From assembly GCF_003268475.1 (NCBI RefSeq), contig NZ_MCIF01000002.1:1775074-1839073 (forward strand): a stretch of 64,000 bases of DNA, written 5' to 3'. Numbering within the stretch: position 1 is the stretch's first letter; each line of letters begins with the position of its first letter. This document shows positions 37,440 to 45,538 of the stretch, in pieces. The notes under the pieces were generated by a model. That model made no database searches, was not told the DNA's origin, and worked only from the letters and a program-made list of their open reading frames with translations. A program made the position numbers and the translations under genes. Source of the stretch: Thermogemmatispora tikiterensis. GTDB taxonomy: Bacteria; Chloroflexota; Ktedonobacteria; Ktedonobacterales; Ktedonobacteraceae.

Positions 37440-37893
37440 GTGATGCTTTGCCTGGATGGCAGAGAAGTTACTCTCCGTTGCGTCTTCTCCGCTTGCTTGA
37501 CAACGAGCCTTGCATTGACTATACTTCTCCGGTCCGGTGTAGGCTTGCTCGTTGTTTGATCTTGAAAGGAGGCCCCTGGTGATGAAGGGACAGCCCTCGC
37601 TTCGACCTGCTCAGAGGCAGGCGATTCATCCCACGGTGGCCAGCTCAGCTCTCTCCCCCCTCAGGCAGCCAAAGCTGCTCGCTTTCTCTGCTTCCTGCTG
37701 TCCACCTCATCGTTGAACCCGTCCAGCGTCTGCTTTTCTCTTTCTCCTGGAGAGCAACCGCTTTCGCCAGCGGCCTGCAGACGCAAGGTCTGCGCTGGTC
37801 GCGGCCCAGCTCCCAAGGCCAACGCAAGAGGCAGGGCTTTTTTTGTCTTTTTTGATCATCTACTACGCTTCAACGGAGAAAGGAGCTTCGCTC
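37440..37893 (+). other. Intergenic region before the acetyltransferase gene
   Basis: About 450 bases with no supported gene. AAGGAG at 37880-37885 is the ribosome site that sets the start of the next gene at 37894 rather than at an earlier in-frame codon. Confidence 0.4.
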
Positions 37894-39276
37894 ATGCCTT
37901 TCACCAACTCACCTCTCGCCGATCCGCAATATGTGCGCGACCTGGGCGATGGCCTGCGATTGCGCTGGTCGCGCCCCGAGGATGCCGAGGAGCTGGCACG
38001 CCTGGAATGCGAGGTCTTTCTCAACAGGCCGGCTGATCCGCTCAATCAGCCGCTGGCCTGGCACGTGCGCGAGCTACTCAGTGGTGAACACCCGCTGATG
38101 GGCAGCCACGACTTTGCGCTGGTAGAGGACACGCGGAGCAGCCGCGATCGCGTGGTGGCCTGTGCCTGCCTCTGGCGTCAGTTCTGGGATTATGAGGGTG
38201 CTCGTTTGCTTGTAGGACGCCCTGAGCTGGTGGTGACCGATCCTGCCTATCGCCATCGTGGTCTGATACGCGCGCTGTTTGGACTACTCCATGCACGCAG
38301 CGAGGCCGAGGGCGCACTGGTGCAGGCCATTACGGGTATTCCCTACTTCTACCGCCAGTTCGGTTACGAGTATGCCCTGGATCTCGCAGGCTACTTGAGC
38401 TTTCCGGTGGTGCTGATTCCGCCTGCACCCGGAAACGAGCGGGAGCCAGTGCAGCTGCGCGATGCAACGCTGGAGGACCTGCCAGCGATTATGGCGCTCT
38501 ATGAGGCTCACCGGCAGCGGGGAGAGCTGGCGGTGACGACGCCGATTGGTGAGGCGTGGTGGCGCTATCACGTGCTGCATCAGCAGGGCTGCCGCACGGG
38601 CGAGCACTGGCACATTCAGGTCATAGAGAGTGAGAGCGAGAGTTTTCTGGGCTTCCTGGTGATGCCGACGATGCGCTGGCGCTCGGAGGTGCCGGTGACG
38701 CACTGCTTTGAGATGGTGTCTGGGGTCGATCTGTTTCAGCTCTTGCCCTCTGTGCTGCGGGCGATTCTGGCACGGGGCCAGCAGATGCCAGTGCGACGAG
38801 CTCCTGCAGAGATCGATTATCTGCGCCTCTATCTGCCCATAGAGCACCCGATTCGTGCAGCGCTGCTGCGCCTGACCAATTGCTATGGCGAGCCGCTCGC
38901 GGTGAGGAGCAGCCGTAGCTTTGCCTGGTACGTACGTGTTGCCGATCTGGCGGCCTTTTTGCGTCGAGTGGCCCCGGTGCTGGAGCGCCGGCTGGCTCAG
39001 TCGCCACTGGCTGGCTACAGCGGCAGCTTGAGCCTGCACTTCTATGGTCATGAGCTGCTGCTGCATTTTCAGGCGGGCAGCCTGGAGGCGGTGCGGCAGG
39101 TGGAGCGGGCTTACGACTACGAGCAGGCTGCGGCGGCCTTTCCACCCCTGGTTTTTCTGCAGCTGCTCTTTGGCTATCGAAGCCTGGAGGAGCTGAGCTA
39201 CGCCTTCCCAGACGTGGAGGTGAAGCCGACGGCGGAAATGCTGCTGCAGACGCTCTTTCCTAAGCGGCCTTCGTAG
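37894..39276 (+). CDS. Eis-like GNAT N-acetyltransferase
   Basis: Three-part layout of the Eis family: N-terminal GNAT domain with the acetyl-CoA loop TDPAYRHRGLIRALFGLL, a second GNAT-like domain starting at VQLRDATLEDLPAIMALYEA, and a C-terminal sterol-carrier-like domain (LLQLLFGYRSLEELSYAFPD). ITGIPYFYRQFGYEYALDL is characteristic. Members acetylate amines on aminoglycosides, peptides or proteins. The substrate is not predictable. Length from the ATG at 37894 is 460 residues, somewhat longer than typical Eis (about 400). Confidence 0.85.
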   Translation: MPFTNSPLADPQYVRDLGDGLRLRWSRPEDAEELARLECEVFLNRPADPLNQPLAWHVRELLSGEHPLMGSHDFALVEDTRSSRDRVVACACLWRQFWDYEGARLLVGRPELVVTDPAYRHRGLIRALFGLLHARSEAEGALVQAITGIPYFYRQFGYEYALDLAGYLSFPVVLIPPAPGNEREPVQLRDATLEDLPAIMALYEAHRQRGELAVTTPIGEAWWRYHVLHQQGCRTGEHWHIQVIESESESFLGFLVMPTMRWRSEVPVTHCFEMVSGVDLFQLLPSVLRAILARGQQMPVRRAPAEIDYLRLYLPIEHPIRAALLRLTNCYGEPLAVRSSRSFAWYVRVADLAAFLRRVAPVLERRLAQSPLAGYSGSLSLHFYGHELLLHFQAGSLEAVRQVERAYDYEQAAAAFPPLVFLQLLFGYRSLEELSYAFPDVEVKPTAEMLLQTLFPKRPS

Positions 39277-39402
39277 GCCATACCGCTGGGATAGGATTTC
39301 TGGGCCTCATGGTACGTGGCAGGGAGAGGGCCAGGGCAGACAGTCGGTGAGCGAGCGAGTGGTTGGGTTGCTCGTTCACCGGCTGTCTGCCTCTGGGTGG
39401 GT

Positions 39403-40536
39403 TCAGGCCACTTCGAGCACGCCCTGGGTGGTTTGTTCGATCAGGAGCCGGATGACCTGGTCAATGGAGCCGGTCTGGCGATAGATGGCGATCTGGCGAT
39501 CGGCGCCGGTTCCACGGGGATCAGCTAAGAGGGCACGCAGATAGGCCATTTCCCGCTGGCTACCCAGCTCCTCGGCCACGTCGGCGACGAAGTCAAGGAG
39601 TTCGCTGATGGCCTCGCGCATGCTCAGGCGGCGGTGATTGGGGAAATCGAAGTAGGTGGCGTCCAGTCCATCGCGCATGGCTAACCATTTGTTTTCTTCG
39701 AGGTAGAGGCGCGGCAGGACGACAGTGGTGACTCCCTGCAGGTAGAGGAGGTAGAGCTTGGCCACGAGGGCCTGGCAGAGAGCGGCCAGGGCGATAGTAT
39801 CTTCCAGGGTGGCTGGCATATCACAGATGCGGAATTCAAGGGTGTCAAAGAAGGGATGGAGGCGGATGTCCCACCAGATGCGCTTGCCATTGTCGATGGC
39901 ACCGACTTCGATGAGGTCGTCGACATAGCGTTCAAAGTGGGCCAGGCTGGGCAGGACTTCAGGCAGGCCACTGCGGTTGCAGCGTTTCCAGACGACGGAG
40001 CGGTAAGATTTGATGCCAGTCAGTCTGCCTGCCCAGAAGGGCGAGTTGGCGGAGAGCGCCAGCAGATGGGGCAGCCAGAGGCGAGCTTGGTTCATGACAG
40101 CAATGGCCACCTCACGGTCGGGAATCCCGACATGGATGTGCAGGCCAAAGATGAGCAGCGAACGGCCTACGTCCTGCTCCTCTTCTTCCAGCTCTATGTA
40201 ACGCTCGCGTTCGGTACGCTGCTGGTCCTGCCAGCGAGCCGTGGGATGGGTGCCCGCGCTGACGGGTACCAGGTCTTCTTTGGCCAGAACCTCGATGAGA
40301 CGCCGGCGCAACTCGCACAGCTCTTGTCGGACGGCGGCGATATCGGCACAGACCGGGCTGATAATCTCGACCGTTGAGGCATGCATTTCGGGCTTGATCT
40401 GCTCGCCAAAGAGGGTTTGACCTTGCTCCAGGACGCGCTCGATGGCACCGCACAGTTGACCACTACAGCGCTCAACAAGCTGAAATTCTTCCTCTACGCC
40501 AAGAGTGGGACGATAAAGGGCTGAACGACCTTTCAT
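39403..40536 (-). CDS. Carboxylate-amine ligase, YbdK/GCS2 family
   Basis: Glutamine-synthetase-fold ligase. YRPTLGVEEEFQLVERCSG at the N-terminus has the metal-binding Glu cluster. GLHIHVGIPDREVAIAVMNQ and WDIRLHPFFDTLEFRICDMP carry further ligands, and LALSANSPFWAGRLTG is a family mark. Relatives couple glutamate or another acid to an amine with ATP (YbdK is a weak glutamate-cysteine ligase). In some actinobacteria related ligases make mycothiol-type or other thiols. The substrate here is open. ATG 40536 has AAAGGAT upstream. Confidence 0.88.
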   Translation of the reverse strand: MKGRSALYRPTLGVEEEFQLVERCSGQLCGAIERVLEQGQTLFGEQIKPEMHASTVEIISPVCADIAAVRQELCELRRRLIEVLAKEDLVPVSAGTHPTARWQDQQRTERERYIELEEEEQDVGRSLLIFGLHIHVGIPDREVAIAVMNQARLWLPHLLALSANSPFWAGRLTGIKSYRSVVWKRCNRSGLPEVLPSLAHFERYVDDLIEVGAIDNGKRIWWDIRLHPFFDTLEFRICDMPATLEDTIALAALCQALVAKLYLLYLQGVTTVVLPRLYLEENKWLAMRDGLDATYFDFPNHRRLSMREAISELLDFVADVAEELGSQREMAYLRALLADPRGTGADRQIAIYRQTGSIDQVIRLLIEQTTQGVLEVA

Positions 40537-40784
40537 ACGTGATCCTTTGGTCTTCAAAGCGACAGGTCCGGCAGAGGTGGCTCCATCGACACGCAACGCC
40601 TTCAAGACGATCCTTTCGAATTATACTCTATTTTCCGTCTGGAATGCGACGAGCAGCACCTTGTCCGTGGGACGAGGCGAGGGAGGGCGAGCACTGCCTG
40701 TGCCAGGCGCGGAAAGGGAAGCGGGCAGGTCAGCAACCGAGCATACAAGCAGAGCCATCCACCGGCGTCGGGGCCAGTCTGGGT

Positions 40785-42515
40785 TTAGAATCGAGCAGGC
40801 CCAATATAGAGTTGTGAGCAGGCGATTTCGCTGCCCTCTTCTTCCACGTAGAGGCCAATGCTGCCGTTGACAGGGGCAGAAGGAGCAGAATCGTGCAGCG
40901 GTGTAGAAGAGAGTTCCTGTCCGTTGATGAAGAAGCGTAAGAGGGGGCCATGAGCATCGACCTCGAGGGTATTGACGGTCCCCGGCCCGATCAGCAAGCT
41001 GGGAGCTGGCCCTTCAGCCAGCGTCGTCCAGCGTCCGCTATAGCGCCAGACGGCATATGAGCCACCACCCCAGCTGGCAACGGCAAAAACGTAGTAGCGT
41101 TGCTGGTCGCTACTGGCTCGGAAGACCACGCCATAGTAGTCGGCGTCGTCGTGGGAGCCACGCACCTGGCGCACGTTGACGGCCAGGTGAAAATCGTCAA
41201 AATGATGGCGGGCGTAGAGCGCAAGAGCGCTGGTTCCCGGACTGGTATTGAGGAGATAATACTCTCCATCGGCAAAGAAGGCGCTAGAGCTATGAGGCCA
41301 ATCGCTGGCTCCAGTCAGCAGTTGGTCGACGGGAGCGGTGAGGGCCACCGTGGGCTGAGGGGGAGAGAAGTCAGAGGTTGACAGGCTGGCGCTGGCGCCG
41401 TTGCCTGGTCTTGTGCGGGCGGCATGCAGGGCGTAAGCAAGCGAGCTGGAGCAGAGCAGGAGCAGCAAAAGCAGGGTCAGCAGCAGGATCTTCCATCTGC
41501 CGCTAAAGCTGGAGGGAATGGGCAGCGCTTCCAGGCGCCGAACGAGTGGGAAAGGGAGCCAGGCCGGTAGGAGCAGGCCATGTATGCTCAGGCGGAGACG
41601 GGCAGGTGTCTCTGGGCCAGCAATCGCCTGCTGGAAGGCCTCGCTCAAGAGCCGGGCGGAGGCAAAGCGCTCCTCGGGGAACTTGGCCAGGGCCTTACGC
41701 AGCACATAGTCGACCTGGGGCGGGATACGTGGATCAAGCTCGCATAGGGCTGGCGGTGGCTCGTGGACGTGTAGCAAGGCCAGTGCAATGGGGGAATCGG
41801 CCTGGAAAGGGGGACGTCCTGCCAGCAGATAGAAGAGGGTAGCGCCAAGAGCATAGATGTCAGCGCGGTGATCAACTGGCTCATTGAGGGCTTGCTCGGG
41901 GGCCAGGTAATCCGGCGTGCCCATAGGGATAGACATGGCGGCAGCCTGCTCGCTGGCTGGCGATTCCTCAACCTGGCCCTCGTTCGCTAACGCGTCCTGT
42001 AGCAGGCGAGCAATGCCGAAGTCACAGAGGAAGACGCGCCCTTGCTCGTTGAGTAGAATGTTCGCAGGCTTGACGTCGCAGTGGATGTAGCCGTGCTGAT
42101 GAGCGTAGTCCAGGGCGGAAGCGATCTGTTCCACATAGGTGGCGGCCTCCTCTAGGGGGAGAGGGCCGTGGCGACGTACGTAGTGGGCCAGGGTGCCGCC
42201 AGCCAGATAAGGCATGACCAGATAGGCGAGGCCGGCCTCCTCGCCCCAGGCGTAGATAGGCACAATGTGCGGGTGCTGCAAGCGGCTGGCCGCCTGGGCT
42301 TCTTGCAGGAAGCGGCGCTGGAGTTCGAGGTAGGCCGTCCTCGTCAGATGGGTGCGAGGTAGAAAGACTTTCAGGGCCACGGGGGTGGAAGGGGTTGTTG
42401 AGTCATTGCAGCGAGCTAGATACACGGCGCTGCTTCCGCCGTAGCCAAGCAGCTTTTCGAGCACATAGCCCCCGAGGGTCTTTCCGAGTAGCTCCTGACC
42501 CCTGCTGTGCAACAC
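40785..42515 (-). CDS. Non-RD Ser/Thr protein kinase with extracellular lectin-like domain
   Basis: Eukaryotic-type kinase at residues 17-270: glycine loop LGYGGSSAVYLA, K49 in VALKVFL, catalytic HCDVKPANILL (D147; Cys replaces the usual Arg, so non-RD), metal Asp165 in CDFG, and GTPDYLAPEQAL. One membrane span at about 338-366, then an outside domain of about 200 residues (AVNVRQVRGSHDDADYYGVV; YYVFAVASWGGGSYAVWRYS; VDAHGPLLRFFINGQELSST). That domain resembles the concanavalin-like DUF1080 fold that binds glycans. It likely senses something outside and signals in. The GTG at 42515 is preferred to an upstream start that would add 87 low-complexity residues. Confidence 0.85.
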   Translation of the reverse strand: MLHSRGQELLGKTLGGYVLEKLLGYGGSSAVYLARCNDSTTPSTPVALKVFLPRTHLTRTAYLELQRRFLQEAQAASRLQHPHIVPIYAWGEEAGLAYLVMPYLAGGTLAHYVRRHGPLPLEEAATYVEQIASALDYAHQHGYIHCDVKPANILLNEQGRVFLCDFGIARLLQDALANEGQVEESPASEQAAAMSIPMGTPDYLAPEQALNEPVDHRADIYALGATLFYLLAGRPPFQADSPIALALLHVHEPPPALCELDPRIPPQVDYVLRKALAKFPEERFASARLLSEAFQQAIAGPETPARLRLSIHGLLLPAWLPFPLVRRLEALPIPSSFSGRWKILLLTLLLLLLLCSSSLAYALHAARTRPGNGASASLSTSDFSPPQPTVALTAPVDQLLTGASDWPHSSSAFFADGEYYLLNTSPGTSALALYARHHFDDFHLAVNVRQVRGSHDDADYYGVVFRASSDQQRYYVFAVASWGGGSYAVWRYSGRWTTLAEGPAPSLLIGPGTVNTLEVDAHGPLLRFFINGQELSSTPLHDSAPSAPVNGSIGLYVEEEGSEIACSQLYIGPARF

Positions 42516-42756
42516 TTCGCAGCACCTCTTTTCTTCGCCACTGCCTCGCTGGCGGCGGCCAGGCCATCGGCGCGAGGCGGGCAAGTCATGCCTGGGGCTT
42601 TTACCTGTCTTTGTCGCTTCTCGCTCGCTAGACCAGTAGCTCTGCCGAGGTGGCAAGGCGAGAGCGGGAAGACAGGGGGCGGCCTGGATCGGATCTGCTG
42701 AGATTCTCCAGGCAGTCCAGCCCAGGCCCCAGACCAGGGCACGCGAGTCGCCTCCT

Positions 42757-43794
42757 CTAGAGGCAGAACTCACCATCGCGCATAATCAGACGTCCATCGA
42801 CCTCGATGGTGCAGGTTGTCGGCACGACATCGACGTGAATGCGGGCATCCCAGTCAGCCCCGGTATACTCTGGATACGGATTACCAAAGGCAATATGCAA
42901 GCCGGGAATCTTCTCATCCTGGAGCAGATTGCCAACCGGCTGCTTGAGGCTGATGAGGGTGCCAATGGCGAACTCCCCCACGCGGTTGCCGTTGGGAACG
43001 GAGAAGAGATAATCGCGCAGCTCCTTGGCAACCGCGGTATCTTCGCTGGTGACCTCGGTGGCATAGCCATTTTTGATGGTGATGCGCACAGGATGCTTGA
43101 GGACGCCATACCTGGCGGAGAAGAAGTCACCGAGGACGTCGCAGACCACCACGCCGTTGACATCGGCAGGGGCAGTAAAGACCTCACCTTCGGGCAGGTT
43201 GCCCCATTGCCCTTGCTCGTGATAGCGTCCGTGACAGGGAATCCACTTCCAGTGCTTATGGAAGGTCGCGCTCAGATCGCTGCCTTTGGCTGAGGTCACG
43301 TGGATGCGCTCGGCCTGGCGCACGATCTCATAGACCTTGTTGGTGATCTCATAGACCTGATCGTAGTCGGCGCACATGCCTTCGGCCATCAGACGCTCAT
43401 CGATGCCTGGCATGTGACCATGCCGGACACGTAGCTCCTGGGTCAAAAAGGGCAGCAAGGGAATGCGGAAACCGATCTCGCCAGGGCGAGTTGTAGCAAT
43501 GTAGAAGGTGACAGTGGGATGAAACTGTTGCAGGTCCTGGCGCAGGCTCTCGGGAAAGCCTGTCAGGGGCCGTTTGCCGTAGTGCTCCAGAAAGTGCACG
43601 CTGACAGCGGCATGACGATCAAGAGCCGCCGCCGCCACCCGGCGGGCGATCGCCCCGCGTTCATAGTCGGTCAAGATAAAGAGCCGATCGGTGGCCGCCA
43701 CCCCCATACAATTAAGAGCATTCTCGGCTCCACGCTGCACCCGTGCCTCGAAATTAGAGTCGCTCTGGATATTGGTGATCGCTTGCTGACTCAT
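42757..43794 (-). CDS. M29-like aminopeptidase / NicX-related metalloprotein
   Basis: Matches the family of thermophilic aminopeptidases (AmpS/aminopeptidase T) and the related dioxygenase NicX. Recognisable parts are WGNLPEGEVFTAPADVNGVV with the metal-binding Glu, RVGEFAIGTL with a second Glu, HIAFGNPYPEYTGADWDARI and HVDVVPTTCTIEVDGR. Metal ligands appear complete. Whether it cleaves peptides or opens a ring is not decidable from sequence. Single gene, minus strand, followed by the Ser/Thr kinase. Confidence 0.75.
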   Translation of the reverse strand: MSQQAITNIQSDSNFEARVQRGAENALNCMGVAATDRLFILTDYERGAIARRVAAAALDRHAAVSVHFLEHYGKRPLTGFPESLRQDLQQFHPTVTFYIATTRPGEIGFRIPLLPFLTQELRVRHGHMPGIDERLMAEGMCADYDQVYEITNKVYEIVRQAERIHVTSAKGSDLSATFHKHWKWIPCHGRYHEQGQWGNLPEGEVFTAPADVNGVVVCDVLGDFFSARYGVLKHPVRITIKNGYATEVTSEDTAVAKELRDYLFSVPNGNRVGEFAIGTLISLKQPVGNLLQDEKIPGLHIAFGNPYPEYTGADWDARIHVDVVPTTCTIEVDGRLIMRDGEFCL

Positions 43795-44179
43795 GATTCT
43801 GCGTTCCTGCCTTCTTCCTTCACTAATCTCACGACACTCTTCTTGCTGTCTCTACGCTCTCTAGAGAGAACGCTGAGAAGGCCGCCGATTCTCTCACCCA
43901 CCTCCGTCCCTCCTCTCATTCCTGGACAGGCCGCGCTGCGGCGGTCTGGCGGCTGTGCACAGGATGCTCTGGAGAGAGAGACGCCGCCGCTCCAGCGAGA
44001 GTAACGTCTCTGGGAAACGACGGTGAGGAGGTGCTCTCCGTTTCCAGTATAGCGAGAAGGTGAGAACTACCGATGCAGGGCGTTGCTATACTCCATACAG
44101 AAAGACAGAGCCTGCTTGTTCTGAGGTGAAGCGGAGAGGAGCGGCGACAGGTGGGCAGCGAACGAGAAGGAGCAGACCA
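43795..44179. other. Intergenic region between divergent genes
   Basis: Lies between the M29-like gene and the YbjN-like gene and should hold both promoters. A CTCTCTAGAGAG palindrome (about 43,856) is the only clear structure. AAGGAG (44168-44173) marks the start of the next gene. Confidence 0.35.
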
Positions 44180-44845
44180 GTGAGTGAAGACTTTCGCATT
44201 ACCGATGTGGTGAGCTATCTCACGCGGCTAGGACTGCGCGTCGCCAGCGTGGACGAGCGCCAGGGAGTGGCTGAGTTAGTTTTTCACGACGAGTTGGGGC
44301 AGTGGCAACTGCTGATCATCTTGCAGGCCGGTCCACCGCTGGGAAGAAGACTGCTCTTTATTGTGCCTCATCTCAGTATTCTGCCGCAGCGGCGGCGCCG
44401 GAGCTGCCTGGAGGCGCTGATGAGCCTGAACTATACGCTGCCGCTCGGACGCTTCGGTCTGGATCTGGAAGATGGTGAGGTGCGTTTCAGCGCCAGTCTC
44501 TATCTGGGCGAGGAGCGGCTCTCGTTGCCAGCTTTCCGGCAGCATCTCGAAGGGGTCATTCAGACGATCGTCATCTATCACAGCCTGCTGCCGCGCATCA
44601 TCTACGGGCATTGTACGGCTCGGGCTGCGCTGACTGCCTGTGAGCAGGCTTTTCTAGAGAGCTACGAGGGTGAGCGCCTTTTCTGGCAGGAGAGGCCCGG
44701 CAGCGAGCAAGGGCTGACACAAGACGAGACAGAGACTGACGCCTCGCCTTCCGCTCCCGAGCTAGATGCCGCCGAGGTGCTGGCGGAGATCAGGCGTATG
44801 CTGCAGGAGGGCCAGGGCCAGGAGCGCGATGACGACCTCGACTGA
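44180..44845 (+). CDS. YbjN-like (type III secretion chaperone-like) protein
   Basis: 221 residues starting at a GTG with AAGGAG six bases upstream. The core (TDVVSYLTRLGLRVASVDER; QWQLLIILQAGPPLGRRLLF; LEALMSLNYTLPLGRFGLDL; DGEVRFSASLYLGEERLSL) follows the alternating pattern of YbjN/DUF1790 proteins, which share the fold of type III secretion chaperones. The C-terminal 40 residues are acidic. Related proteins in several phyla have no settled function; some suppress temperature-sensitive mutants. No secretion genes are nearby, so a chaperone role is not claimed. Confidence 0.65.
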   Translation: MSEDFRITDVVSYLTRLGLRVASVDERQGVAELVFHDELGQWQLLIILQAGPPLGRRLLFIVPHLSILPQRRRRSCLEALMSLNYTLPLGRFGLDLEDGEVRFSASLYLGEERLSLPAFRQHLEGVIQTIVIYHSLLPRIIYGHCTARAALTACEQAFLESYEGERLFWQERPGSEQGLTQDETETDASPSAPELDAAEVLAEIRRMLQEGQGQERDDDLD

Positions 44846-44957
44846 GCATTCTTTGGCAGACTGGGCCGGCGGCTGCACAGAGACTACTGCGGCGGGGGCC
44901 AGGCTACTACAGCAGGAGTTTGCTCCCCACTCACTCGATCAGCAGCCTTCTGCTCAG

Positions 44958-45239
44958 TTAGAAGGTCTGTTTACTCTTATTCGAATAATGCCCGTTGAGA
45001 CGTGAGCGCAAGGGAGGATAGGGCGGCTCATCCTCATCGTCTTCAAGGGAAACCTCGGGCGCCATCTCCTCTAGCTGATTCAGCTGCGAGGGGTCCAGCT
45101 TGATTAAACGATCTGCCGTCTCTGTACCTGTGCCTGTGCGGCGGACAGTATTGAGGCGTTTACCGATCTCCAAAGCGGCCCAGGCAAGAATGAGGGCAGC
45201 CACAATAAAGCCGATATAGCCCAGAACAGTCTCGTCCAT
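44958..45239 (-). CDS. Small single-pass membrane protein
   Basis: 93 residues: short outside end, one span (YIGFIVAALILAWAALEIGK), then a basic and an acidic cytoplasmic part (LEDDEDEPPYPPLRSRLNG). No family recognised. The ribosome site is weak, but codon choice and amino-acid balance look coding. It lies between YbjN-like and pseudokinase genes and could be a partner of the latter, which is only a positional guess. Confidence 0.5.
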   Translation of the reverse strand: MDETVLGYIGFIVAALILAWAALEIGKRLNTVRRTGTGTETADRLIKLDPSQLNQLEEMAPEVSLEDDEDEPPYPPLRSRLNGHYSNKSKQTF

Positions 45240-45538
45240 TTGGCCATCTCTTGCGGCACCTCCTCCTCTGAACAGACCTTGTTCCTGGAAACTGAGAGAG
45301 GCGCCGCCTCCTTCCCACGTGATTACTGTGCTGCCAGCGTCAGCTCTCCCCCACCAGAGAGGGTAGCGGCACCAGGAGTCACTGGTTGTAGTCTACCCAG
45401 GGTAGCCCCGGCACGTCAAGCCGGAGATAGCCATCCCGGCTATCCCCAGCTCAGTGGTAGGGGAGAGAGAGAACGTACGGCGGTGCGACGCCCGGCGGAG
45501 GCCGGCCAGGGGTAGACTCTGGAGCCGGCCAACTGCGC

